Assembly: GCA_002937555.1 (NCBI GenBank)
Contig: PTKB01000012.1
Span: 1 to 22,429 of the forward strand
Direction: 5' to 3'
Length of the DNA: 22,429 bases
Source: Alphaproteobacteria bacterium MarineAlpha10_Bin2
Lineage (GTDB): Bacteria > Pseudomonadota > Alphaproteobacteria > UBA828
The notes under the pieces are model-generated. The model ran no database searches and was not told the origin of the DNA. It saw only the letters and a program-made list of their open reading frames with translations. Positions 1-6,282 of this stretch are shown in pieces. A program made the position numbers and the translations under genes. Every line of letters starts with the position of its first letter. Within the stretch, counting starts at the first letter, position 1.

Positions 1-284
1 TCGCCGATAACCTGACCGGCGATGGCGACGATATCTTCATGATCGGCGCCGGCGACGGCAATGACACCATCGACGGCGGCGCCGGCAGCGCCTGGACCGA
101 CACGATAGATCTCGACAATCCCGGCGATTCCGGAACCGATTGGACCATCGATCTCGACCCCGGTTCGACGATCGAGAATCAGACCGCGAATTCCCTCGAT
201 CTTAGCGACGACGCCAGCGGCACCATCAACCTCTCCGACGGCAGCGAAATCTCCTTCGAAAACATCGAACGCTTCGATTGGTGA
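1..284 (+). CDS. RTX-type calcium-binding protein, C-terminal end (5' partial)
   Basis: The frame is open from the window edge (first full codon at base 3) to a TGA at 282-284, so this is the last ~94 residues of a larger protein. The visible N-terminal part holds glycine/aspartate-rich stretches such as GDGDD and GAGDGNDTIDGGAG, which match the GGxGxDxU nonapeptide of hemolysin-type (RTX) calcium-binding repeats. The rest is acidic and rich in D, S, T and N, as in the tails of such secreted proteins. Proteins of this kind usually leave the cell by a type I secretion system; none is visible here, and the catalytic or adhesive part lies upstream of the window. The gene converges on zapE with only four bases between the stop codons. 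What the full protein does cannot be judged from this fragment. Confidence 0.75.
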   Translation, partial: ADNLTGDGDDIFMIGAGDGNDTIDGGAGSAWTDTIDLDNPGDSGTDWTIDLDPGSTIENQTANSLDLSDDASGTINLSDGSEISFENIERFDW

Positions 285-288
285 CAGG

Positions 289-1425
289 TTAGAAGCGGTG
301 CGCCTCGGCGATATAGTCGGGGCCCTGCATTTCCTTGAGGCGCGACGCGGTGCGGGTGAATTCGAAGGCGCCGGAGCCCGCGGTATAGAGCGCGTCCGGC
401 TCCGCCGCCGCCGAGCAGATGAAATTGACGCGGTGCTCGTAGAGCACGTCGATCAAGGTGACGAAGCGCTTGGCCTCGTTGCGCATCTCCGGCCCCATAC
501 GCGGGATATCGCGCAATATCACGGTGTGGAACGCCGCCTGAAGCGCAATATAGTCGGCCGGGCCAAGGGCGCGCGCACAGAGCTCGTCGAAGGTCGCGAA
601 AGCGACACCTCGCGCCGTGCGCTCAATCGTGAGCGTCCGCCCCTGGACGTCGAAGACTTCCGGCTCCGGCGGGATACCGTCGCTCAAATGCCGGAATATC
701 CGCTCGAGCGCCGCTTCCGCCGCATCCGAAAGCGGCGTGTGGTAGAGGCGCGAGCGGCTGATGAAGCGGGTGCGGTAGTCGGTGGGCCCGTCAAGCGCGA
801 CCAGCTCCAGGCGGGCCTTCACGAGATCGATGAAGGGTACGAAGCGCGCCCGGTTGATGCCGTTCTCATAGAGCGCATCGGGGGTGCGGTTGGAAGTCAT
901 GACGACGATCACCCCGGCCTCGATCAGCGCCTCGAAGAGCGGCCCGAGCACCATCGCATCGCCGATATCGGTGACGTGGAAATCGTCGAAACAGAGCAGC
1001 CGCACGCCTTCCGCGAGGCGCCGCGCATAGCGCACCAACCCGCTATCCCCACCGGTTTCTTTGCCGCTCACCAGGGCGCGGTTGATCTCCGAATGCACTT
1101 CCTGCATGAAATGATGGTGATGCACACGGCGCTTGGGCGTCAGTCGCGCGGCGTCGAAAAAGAGATCCATCAGCATGGATTTGCCGCGCCCGACGCCGCC
1201 ATGAATGTAAATGCCGCGCGGGTCCTCCTTGGGCGCACGCGGGCTGCGGGCGAACGGATTGAAGCTGCGCCGCGCCGACGGCGCAGAGAGCCCGGCAGTC
1301 AAACGGTCATGTAACGCCTGCAGACGGCGCACCGCCGCATCCTGGTCGGCATCGGGAATAAATCCTTCCGCCGCCTCGGATAGAAGCGCGCGGTAAGCCG
1401 CAAGCGGACCCACCCCGGCGCTCAT
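289..1425 (-). CDS. zapE: Cell division protein ZapE / AFG1-like ATPase
   Basis: This 378-residue protein belongs to the AFG1/ZapE family of P-loop ATPases. The Walker A motif GGVGRGKS is at about residues 76-83, the Walker B region LLCFDDFHVTD at about 143-153, and an MTSNR sensor-like motif at about 176-180. The segment after Walker A contains the VHHHHFMQEVH run typical of this family. Known members act at the inner membrane: ZapE in E. coli affects Z-ring stability under stress, and mitochondrial AFG1 assists turnover of respiratory subunits. The gene lies nine bases downstream of hspQ on the same strand, so the two are probably co-transcribed as a stress-related pair. The ATG at 1425 fits the family length. 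A long antisense frame over the same bases is a codon-bias shadow. Confidence 0.93.
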   Translation of the reverse strand: MSAGVGPLAAYRALLSEAAEGFIPDADQDAAVRRLQALHDRLTAGLSAPSARRSFNPFARSPRAPKEDPRGIYIHGGVGRGKSMLMDLFFDAARLTPKRRVHHHHFMQEVHSEINRALVSGKETGGDSGLVRYARRLAEGVRLLCFDDFHVTDIGDAMVLGPLFEALIEAGVIVVMTSNRTPDALYENGINRARFVPFIDLVKARLELVALDGPTDYRTRFISRSRLYHTPLSDAAEAALERIFRHLSDGIPPEPEVFDVQGRTLTIERTARGVAFATFDELCARALGPADYIALQAAFHTVILRDIPRMGPEMRNEAKRFVTLIDVLYEHRVNFICSAAAEPDALYTAGSGAFEFTRTASRLKEMQGPDYIAEAHRF

Positions 1426-1434
1426 GATTTGGTG

Positions 1435-1758
1435 TTAATGCGGCTGATGATCGACCACTTTATAGTGGCCGTCGCGCAGTTCGCCGAACATCATCGGCAC
1501 TTCCGGGTGCGACACCGGCAAGCCGCTTTCGTCGATCAGCAGATTTTGCTCCGACACATACGCCTCGTAAGCGATTTCATCGTTCTCGGCCAAGAGATGA
1601 TAATAGGGCTGCTCCTTGGCCGGGCGGATATCTTCGGGAATCGCCAGCCACCACTCTTCGGTATTGCTGAATTCCGGATCGACGTCATAGATGACGCCGC
1701 GGAACGAGTAAACGCGATGCTTGACGACTTGCCCGATGGCGAATTTTGCGGCTTTCAC
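1435..1758 (-). CDS. hspQ: Heat shock protein HspQ
   Basis: This 107-residue protein matches the HspQ/YccV family (hemimethylated DNA-binding fold). Diagnostic segments are KFAIGQVVKHRVYSFRGVI near the N-terminus, DVDPEFSNTEEWW in the middle, and QPYYHLLAENDE followed by YVSEQNLL. HspQ is a small heat-shock-induced protein reported to bind hemimethylated oriC DNA and to act as a specificity factor for Lon protease. The start is GTG at 1758, preceded closely by AGGAG; the length agrees with family members. It is the first gene of a likely hspQ-zapE unit. The 164-base gap to the divergent esterase gene must hold its promoter; I could not pick out a convincing heat-shock promoter there. Confidence 0.93.
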   Translation of the reverse strand: MKAAKFAIGQVVKHRVYSFRGVIYDVDPEFSNTEEWWLAIPEDIRPAKEQPYYHLLAENDEIAYEAYVSEQNLLIDESGLPVSHPEVPMMFGELRDGHYKVVDHQPH

Positions 1759-1795
1759 AGCTCCTACCCCGGCTGTTCGATTAATCTAGCGCTTC

Positions 1796-1845
1796 ATTTG
1801 CGCCAGATTATCCGATCTTAGCAAATGATTTATGAATTTGCGCCA
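1796..1845. repeat. Pair of 10-bp direct repeats in the hspQ/esterase intergenic region
   Basis: The 10-mer ATTTGCGCCA occurs at 1796-1805 and again at 1836-1845, exactly 40 bases apart (about four helical turns), in the AT-richer divergent promoter region between hspQ and the esterase gene. The spacing and place would suit a regulator binding the same DNA face twice, but two short copies could be chance. Confidence 0.35.
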
Positions 1846-1922
1846 CGCGGCAAAAACTATTCCGCGCTGTCTTGCCGAAAGCCAGGCAGGATGCAATCTT
1901 GCCGGCGCCATAGGAGGTAAAT

Positions 1923-2867
1923 ATGGAATTGCACCCGCAGACGCAGGAATTGTTGGACCAGATGAACGAGGTCGAGGCGCCGCCGGCCTGGGAGCAGCCG
2001 CTCGACGAATTGCGCATCAACTTCAACGAATTGGTGGTCAGCCTGGGCGCCCCGGGGCCGCAATTGAAGCGGGTGGAAAACCGCGACATCCCGGGCCCGC
2101 ACGGCGCCATTCCGGTGCGTATTTACTGGCCCGACGATGCCGCGCCCGGGCCGCTTCCGATGTTCGTTCATTTCCACGGCTCGGGCTTCGTGGTGCTCGG
2201 CCTCGACAGCCATGACAATGTCTGCCGCGAATTGGCCCAAGGCGCGGGCTGCATTGTGGTGGCGGTCGATTACCGCAAGGCGCCGGAGAACAAATTTCCG
2301 AAACCCACCGACGACGCCTGGGCGGCGACTGAATGGGCGGTGGCGAATTGCGCCGAATTGGGCGGCGATGCGGCGCGCCTCGCGGTCGGCGGCGATTCGG
2401 CGGGCGGCTGTTTGGCGGCCGTGGTGGCGCAGCGCGCGGCGCGCGAGGGCGCTCCGAAGATCGCCCTCCAACTGCTGGTCTATCCGGTTACCGATATGAG
2501 CAACGACACCGATTCCTACCGCCGCTTCGCCGACGGCTTCAACCTCACCGCCGATATGATGCGCTGGTTCGTGCGCACCTATCTGAACGGCGATGACGAG
2601 AAGACCGACCCCACCGCAGCGCCGCTTCGCGCCGGCGATGTGAGCGGCGTGGCGCCGGCGCTGATCATCACCGCGAGCCACGATCCCCTGCTCGATGACG
2701 GCATCAAATATGGCGAGAAACTGCGCGCCGCCGGCGTGCCGGCAACGCATACCGATTACCCCGGCCAGATTCACGGCTTTTGGAATTTCTCCGCCCGCAT
2801 CGATGCCGCCCATGAAGCCCGCGCCGAAGCCTGCGCGGCGCTTCGCGAGGCGTTCGCCGGCAGCTAG
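1923..2867 (+). CDS. Alpha/beta hydrolase, hormone-sensitive-lipase (Aes/LipN-like) family
   Basis: This 314-residue cytoplasmic protein is a carboxylesterase-like hydrolase of the HSL family (alpha/beta hydrolase fold 3). The oxyanion-hole motif reads HGSG at about residues 85-88, a variant of the usual HGGG. The nucleophile is Ser159 in GDSAGG, and the rest of the triad is well placed: Asp254 in SHDPL and His284 in QIHGF. A near-perfect Shine-Dalgarno sequence (AGGAGGT) sits just before the ATG at 1923. The family hydrolyses short-chain esters and sometimes amides; the substrate here is unknown. The gene converges on the nitrile hydratase accessory gene, and both end in the same CTAG quadruplet (2864-2867). 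Being next to the nitrile hydratase operon raises the possibility that it acts on a related compound, but nothing in the sequence proves that. Confidence 0.9.
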   Translation: MELHPQTQELLDQMNEVEAPPAWEQPLDELRINFNELVVSLGAPGPQLKRVENRDIPGPHGAIPVRIYWPDDAAPGPLPMFVHFHGSGFVVLGLDSHDNVCRELAQGAGCIVVAVDYRKAPENKFPKPTDDAWAATEWAVANCAELGGDAARLAVGGDSAGGCLAAVVAQRAAREGAPKIALQLLVYPVTDMSNDTDSYRRFADGFNLTADMMRWFVRTYLNGDDEKTDPTAAPLRAGDVSGVAPALIITASHDPLLDDGIKYGEKLRAAGVPATHTDYPGQIHGFWNFSARIDAAHEARAEACAALREAFAGS

Positions 2868-3238
2868 TCCGGTTTGGAATCGGCGGCACTGAGTTCGATG
2901 GCGCTGCCATGCGGCGTGTTGAGATAGGCGCGCCGCCAATCTTCCTTACGCCCGGTCAGTTCGGCTGAGGACGCCAGGCCTTTGTCGGCGACCAGCTTTT
3001 CCAACGCCGCCAACCATTGACGGTAATAGATATCGAGAGAATCGCCCTCTTCGCCGCTCTTTGCGGCGGCGATCTCGGCGCTCAAATATCGCACCCATTC
3101 GGTCCAGCTAAAATGCCCTTCGGCGGAAAGCCGCACCGTCATGGCGAATGCCTGGGCCTGCCACGGCTCGGCGAAAAGCGGGCCGTCCTCGTTAAAGGGA
3201 AGCGACGGCGTCGCCGCCAGCTCGGCATTATCCATCAT
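2864..3238 (-). CDS. Nitrile hydratase accessory protein (P14K/NhlE-like activator)
   Basis: This 124-residue protein matches the nitrile hydratase accessory family. The signature is FAEPWQAQAFAMTVRL at about residues 22-37, then FSWTEWVRYLSAEI and a YYRQWLAALEKLV segment. The fold is homologous to the N-terminal half of the nitrile hydratase beta subunit. In cobalt-type enzymes the accessory protein holds an alpha subunit, helps load cobalt and oxidise the active-site cysteines, and delivers alpha by subunit exchange. It is the last gene of the five-gene operon, 15 bases after the beta C-half gene. The ATG at 3238 is followed at once by a second ATG, so the start could be one codon later. 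With the two beta N-half genes, the operon encodes three paralogues of this fold. Confidence 0.88.
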   Translation of the reverse strand: MMDNAELAATPSLPFNEDGPLFAEPWQAQAFAMTVRLSAEGHFSWTEWVRYLSAEIAAAKSGEEGDSLDIYYRQWLAALEKLVADKGLASSAELTGRKEDWRRAYLNTPHGSAIELSAADSKPD

Positions 3239-3253
3239 TTACTGCCCAGCCAC

Positions 3254-3604
3254 TCAAGCAGGGTCGAGATAATCGTCCCACATATCGACATAGAGGCTGT
3301 CGCGGGCCGAAGCATCGGCGCCCCATAATTCGCGCGCGGTGAAGCGCACGCTATAGACGTTCTGCGGCGTTTCACCGCCGCCATGCGCCATGGTGTCGGG
3401 AAGGCCAAACACGCCATGAACCTTATGGATGGTGCCGCGTTTGCCGCGTAGGTAACGCGGCAGGCGCGTATGGCCGGCGGGATTGATGTTGCGCGCGATG
3501 ACGCCGTCGCCGGCTTTGAATTTGGCGGCCACATCGGCGTCGATCCGGGCCGACGCACCGCCCATGAAGACGGGAACAACCATATCCGCAGGTAAGGCTG
3601 GCAT
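3254..3604 (-). CDS. Nitrile hydratase beta subunit, C-terminal half as a separate protein
   Basis: This 116-residue protein corresponds only to the C-terminal, SH3-like domain of nitrile hydratase beta. Recognisable segments are FKAGDGVIARN, INPAGHTRLPRYLRGKRG, the GGGETPQNVYSV stretch, and ARELWG with a C-terminal VDMWDDYL. Nothing of the usual N-terminal helical domain is present; that part is encoded by the preceding gene. The start ATG at 3604 overlaps the upstream stop codon as TAATG, a classic arrangement for translational coupling. The upstream product (103 residues) plus this one (116) sums to the usual length of a complete beta subunit, so this looks like a clean two-piece split at a domain border. 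Thiocyanate hydrolase and toyocamycin nitrile hydratase are also three-subunit enzymes of this layout. Confidence 0.9.
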   Translation of the reverse strand: MPALPADMVVPVFMGGASARIDADVAAKFKAGDGVIARNINPAGHTRLPRYLRGKRGTIHKVHGVFGLPDTMAHGGGETPQNVYSVRFTARELWGADASARDSLYVDMWDDYLDPA

Positions 3605-3915
3605 TATGCGGCCTCCTCTTCAGCTTTGGACCAGGCCGCTTCCAATTCGGCGCGCTCGAGTTGGCCCTTATCCACCAGCACCCGTTCCAGCGAATGGAGC
3701 CAATGCTCGTAATAGCTCTTGGCCAGATATTGCGCCGGTGTCACGTTTTCGATGGCGTGGCGGGATTCATTATCATTAAAAAGTCCGCCGGCGAACGCCG
3801 CCGTCCACAGCGCGAAGGTTCGGCGCTCCCAGTCGGCATGAAACACCGGCTCATCCATTTCCGTATCGATCGGTCCCATGCCATGCATGCCGCCGAGATC
3901 ATGAATGCCGTTCAT
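3604..3915 (-). CDS. Nitrile hydratase beta subunit, N-terminal half, copy 2
   Basis: This 103-residue protein begins with MNGIHDLGGMHG, the signature start of nitrile hydratase beta, and continues with EPVFHADWERRTFAL and YYEHWLHSLERVL. It covers only the N-terminal helical domain. I set the start at 3915 rather than at an ATG seven codons upstream, because MNGIHDLGG is the family N-terminus and the TAAG-ATG junction repeats the one before copy 1. About two thirds of its residues are identical to copy 1 by my hand alignment. Its stop overlaps the start of the C-half gene as TAATG. By position it is the natural partner of the C-half. Differences from copy 1 gather around residues 33-51 and 57-66 and at the C-terminus. 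Confidence 0.9.
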   Translation of the reverse strand: MNGIHDLGGMHGMGPIDTEMDEPVFHADWERRTFALWTAAFAGGLFNDNESRHAIENVTPAQYLAKSYYEHWLHSLERVLVDKGQLERAELEAAWSKAEEEAA

Positions 3916-3916
3916 C

Positions 3917-4225
3917 TTATGTCGCCTCCGCCACATTCGCCCAAGCCGCTTCCAATTCGGCGCGGTCGAACTGGCCCTTCTCCATCATCACCCGTTCCAG
4001 CGAATGCAGCCAATGTTCGTAATAGCTGGTGGTGAGATATTCCGCCGGCGCCATGCGCTCGATGGCATGGCGGAATTCGTCGACATTATAGATACCGCCG
4101 GCGAAGGTGGACATTAACAGCGCGAACATGCGGCGTTCCCACTGGTCGTGAAACACCGGCTCCTGAGTTTCCGGATCGACCGGCCCCAAGCCGTGCATGC
4201 CGCCCAAGTCATGAATGCCGTTCAT
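3917..4225 (-). CDS. Nitrile hydratase beta subunit, N-terminal half, copy 1
   Basis: This 102-residue protein is a second beta N-terminal-half protein, beginning MNGIHDLGGMHGLGPVDP and containing EPVFHDQWERRMFALL and YYEHWLHSLERVMM. It starts one base after the alpha-subunit stop (TAAGATG) and ends one base before copy 2 with the same TAAGATG junction, which points to tandem gene duplication. Nothing indicates decay: the frame is intact, conserved motifs are kept, and differences from copy 2 are many but scattered. It may be a fourth structural subunit, an alternative partner for the C-half, or an extra assembly chaperone like the accessory protein, which shares the fold. I cannot tell these apart from sequence. 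Confidence 0.9.
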   Translation of the reverse strand: MNGIHDLGGMHGLGPVDPETQEPVFHDQWERRMFALLMSTFAGGIYNVDEFRHAIERMAPAEYLTTSYYEHWLHSLERVMMEKGQFDRAELEAAWANVAEAT

Positions 4226-4226
4226 C

Positions 4227-4826
4227 TTATTCTTGCCCCGCGCGTGCCGTGCCGATCATCGAATCGCGCGTCACCAGCGCCGCCAATTCTTCCTCGCTGA
4301 GATCCTCGGTGCCGTCTGGGCGCTCAGGCAACACCATGTAGCGCACCTCCGCCGTGCTGTCCCACACGCGGACCTCCACGTCGTCGCCGATATCGACACC
4401 GAATTCCTCCAGCACGGAGCGCGGCTCTGAGACCGCTCGGGCGCGGTAGGGCGCCGCCTTGTACCACACCGGCGGCAGGCCGAGCACCGGCCACGGATAG
4501 CAGGAGCACAGCGTGCAAACGAGAAGGTTATGCACCTCGGGCGTATTCTCTACCACCACCATGTCCTCGCCCTGTACGCCGCTAAAGCCCAACTCGGCAA
4601 TCGCCGACGTCGGGTCGGCAAGCAGGCGCGCCTTGTATTCCGGATCGATCCAGGCACGGGCCACCACTTGGGCGCCGTTCTTGGGCCCAATATTATGTTC
4701 ATAAAGTTCGACGATAGCGTCTAGCGTCTCCGCCTCGACCAATCCCTTCTCTAGCAGCAGGGATTCGAGTGCCTTGACGCGGAGTGCGATGTCTGACGGC
4801 GGGTCGGTGTGATCGTGGCCGGCCAT
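4227..4826 (-). CDS. Nitrile hydratase alpha subunit, cobalt type
   Basis: This 199-residue protein is the catalytic subunit of nitrile hydratase, which hydrates nitriles to amides. The metal site VCTLCSC spans about residues 103-109, with ligands Cys104, Cys107 and Cys109; in known enzymes the last two are oxidised to sulfinic and sulfenic acid. Threonine after the first Cys is the cobalt-type signature (iron-type enzymes have serine). YPWPVLGLPPVWYK and APYR follow, as in the family. A GGGAGG ribosome-binding site lies six bases before the ATG at 4826. This is the first gene of the operon, so the promoter must lie between here and the Fic insertion, or in transcription from further upstream. 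No cobalt transporter gene is present in the window. Confidence 0.95.
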   Translation of the reverse strand: MAGHDHTDPPSDIALRVKALESLLLEKGLVEAETLDAIVELYEHNIGPKNGAQVVARAWIDPEYKARLLADPTSAIAELGFSGVQGEDMVVVENTPEVHNLLVCTLCSCYPWPVLGLPPVWYKAAPYRARAVSEPRSVLEEFGVDIGDDVEVRVWDSTAEVRYMVLPERPDGTEDLSEEELAALVTRDSMIGTARAGQE

Positions 4827-4878
4827 GGTGGACCTCCCTTGTGCCGATTTATCTAGTTTGCGGCGGTGAAAGTTTCTC

Positions 4879-4922
4879 CCATCGGCGCCGCGCCCGTCAA
4901 GCCGCGGCTTAGCTGATTTGCC
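4879..4922. repeat. Left 44-bp direct repeat flanking the Fic insertion
   Basis: These 44 bases match 6283-6326 at 41 of 44 positions. On the minus strand the copy begins with the last codons and TAA stop of the acyl-CoA synthetase gene (GGCAAATCAGCTAA), although that gene actually ends at the other copy. It therefore looks like a duplicated gene 3' end. The Fic stop codon (4925-4923) directly abuts it. The segment AAGCCGCGGCTT inside it is a perfect palindrome, which the right copy has lost or never had. Confidence 0.85.
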
Positions 4923-6047
4923 CTACGATTTCGATGTAGATCGGATATCTGCAAGGCCATAGCTTGTGCTGCGGCCTCCACCTGGATTCTTCTCCAGAAC
5001 ACCGCGTTCGATTAGATCGAGAATATCGCGGTGGGCGGTATCCTGCGAGCACTTTGCTAGCTTCGCCCATTTTGAAGATGTGAGCTTGCCCTCGAAACCT
5101 TGTAGCATTCGGTTGATGACCTTGATCTGACGTTCGTTCAACGGCTCTGTCGCGAAGTGGTCCCAGAAACGCGCCTTGACGAGAACCGATGAAAGGGTTT
5201 CCTGCGCGCCCTCTATGGCCCGCGCTAGGCAGCCCAAAAACCAGACCTGCCAGTCCGTCACGTCCATTGTACCCTTCTGGGTGAGTTCCAGCGTGTGGTA
5301 ATAGTCGTCCCTCTCATGTCGAATTTGTGCCGACATGCTGTAGAAGCGTTGCGCGCTTCGTTCGGATCGGGCGAGCGCCATATCGGCTACAGCGCGCACA
5401 ATTCGCCCGTTACCGTCATCAAAGGGTTGGATGGTGACAAACCACAAATGCGCCAACCCGGCTTTCAGAACCGGGTCCGCATTCGATACGCTATTGAACC
5501 ACTCCAGGAATGCAGCCATCTCAGTGTCCAATCGCTCGGCCGGCGGCGCTTCGTAATAGATACGCTCCTTGCCGACGGGGCCGGAGATGACCTGCATGGG
5601 ACCACTGCCGTCGTCACGCCATGCGCCGGCCCGGATCTGCGTCATGCCGCTCCGCCCCGTCGGAAACAAGGACGCATGCCAGTCGAACAATCTCTCTCGG
5701 GTTAGCGGCTCGTCATAGCGGCGTGTGGCGTCCAGCATCATCTCGACCACCCCTTCCACCTCCCGGTCGGCCGATATCAGGCCGCCCACGTCCATGCCAA
5801 GGCGACGGGCGATTGATGAGCGAACCTGCTCATGGTCCAGCAATTCACCCTCGATTTCACTCGACTTCAGAACATCCTGTGTCAGTGTTCGCAGCTCGGC
5901 CTCTTCCCTGAGCTGAAAACCAAGTGCCTCCATTCGCCCCACCAGGCGACCTTGCTCATGACGGGTCGCTGCCAGCACGTTGGCTCGTTTGTCCTGGTCC
6001 CAATGAAACCGGGGCCAATCCGGCAATTGCCAAATATACAAATTCAT
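4923..6047 (-). CDS. Fic family protein (DUF4172 - Fic - winged helix) with His-to-Gln change in the Fic motif
   Basis: This 374-residue protein has an N-terminal DUF4172 region (MNLYIWQLPDWPRFHWD), a central Fic domain and a C-terminal winged-helix region (about 300-370, with LTSSKWAKLAKCSQDTAHRD and GGGRSTSYGL). Fic enzymes usually transfer AMP to hydroxyl side chains. The Fic core reads IQPFDDGNGRIVR at about residues 206-218; family members have HPF, so the catalytic His is Gln207 here (codon CAA). An inhibitory-helix motif SSEIEG at 62-67 fits class II Fic proteins. I start at ATG 6047; an in-frame ATG at 6056 is possible. A further 119-codon open extension runs through the operator repeats and is not credible as protein. 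The protein may work mainly as an autoregulating DNA-binding protein. Confidence 0.88.
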   Translation of the reverse strand: MNLYIWQLPDWPRFHWDQDKRANVLAATRHEQGRLVGRMEALGFQLREEAELRTLTQDVLKSSEIEGELLDHEQVRSSIARRLGMDVGGLISADREVEGVVEMMLDATRRYDEPLTRERLFDWHASLFPTGRSGMTQIRAGAWRDDGSGPMQVISGPVGKERIYYEAPPAERLDTEMAAFLEWFNSVSNADPVLKAGLAHLWFVTIQPFDDGNGRIVRAVADMALARSERSAQRFYSMSAQIRHERDDYYHTLELTQKGTMDVTDWQVWFLGCLARAIEGAQETLSSVLVKARFWDHFATEPLNERQIKVINRMLQGFEGKLTSSKWAKLAKCSQDTAHRDILDLIERGVLEKNPGGGRSTSYGLADIRSTSKS

Positions 6048-6180
6048 TCTCCGCATTATATGCGGATATTGTGACAAATGTTCTCCGCACAAAATATGCG
6101 GATATCGTGACAAATGTTCTCCGCACAAACAATATTTATCGATGCATTTTGTGCGGAGAATATTGCGATTATTCTCCGCA
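6047..6180. promoter_or_regulatory. Operator-like array of TGCGGA sites in front of the Fic gene
   Basis: Seven copies of the hexamer TGCGGA (either strand) lie within 131 bases: minus-strand copies at 6050-6055, 6084-6089, 6120-6125 and 6175-6180, and plus-strand copies at 6061-6066, 6097-6102 and 6152-6157. Five extend to TGCGGAGAA. Two arrangements stand out: a perfect 11-bp inverted repeat TGCGGAGAATA (6152-6162 with 6170-6180, 7-base spacer), and a 7-bp inverted repeat (6050-6056 with 6060-6066) that reaches to within three bases of the Fic start codon. A protein bound here would cover the promoter and translation start. The winged-helix end of the Fic protein is the obvious candidate binder (inference). 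Confidence 0.72.
6058..6129. repeat. Two tandem 36-bp repeats upstream of the Fic gene
   Basis: The unit at 6058-6093 is repeated head to tail at 6094-6129 with a single mismatch (T6070 against C6106). Each unit holds a TGCGGATAT site, the segment GTGACAAATG and a TTCTCCGCACAAA site. The period of 36 is a multiple of three, which keeps the overlapping minus-strand frame open and explains the misleading long open frame. With no spacer between units this is not a CRISPR. Confidence 0.9.
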
Positions 6181-6282
6181 TGAGACGGCAATAAAGCGCT
6201 CAAGTCATTGTATCCGTGTTGAATTCGAGTGCCAGGGAAAATATTAGTTCGCTCGAACAGGATATGGATCGCTTGGGCCGAG

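Noticed and set aside
298..1314. Long plus-strand open frame (338 codons) opposite zapE
   Set aside because: It lies antisense to a clearly conserved ATPase, has low-complexity Arg/Glu/Ala content and no recognisable domain; GC-rich codon bias keeps such shadow frames open.
1857..2939. Long minus-strand open frame (360 codons) opposite the esterase gene
   Set aside because: Antisense to an HSL-family gene with full catalytic triad; its translation is rich in Arg, Ala, Gly and His with no family features.
3916..3936. Seven-codon upstream start for beta N-half copy 2
   Set aside because: MNGIHDLGG is the conserved N-terminus of the family, and the same start context is used by copy 1.
6058..6129. 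36-bp repeats as a CRISPR remnant
   Set aside because: The two units are directly adjacent with no spacer, contain operator-like sites, and no cas gene is near.
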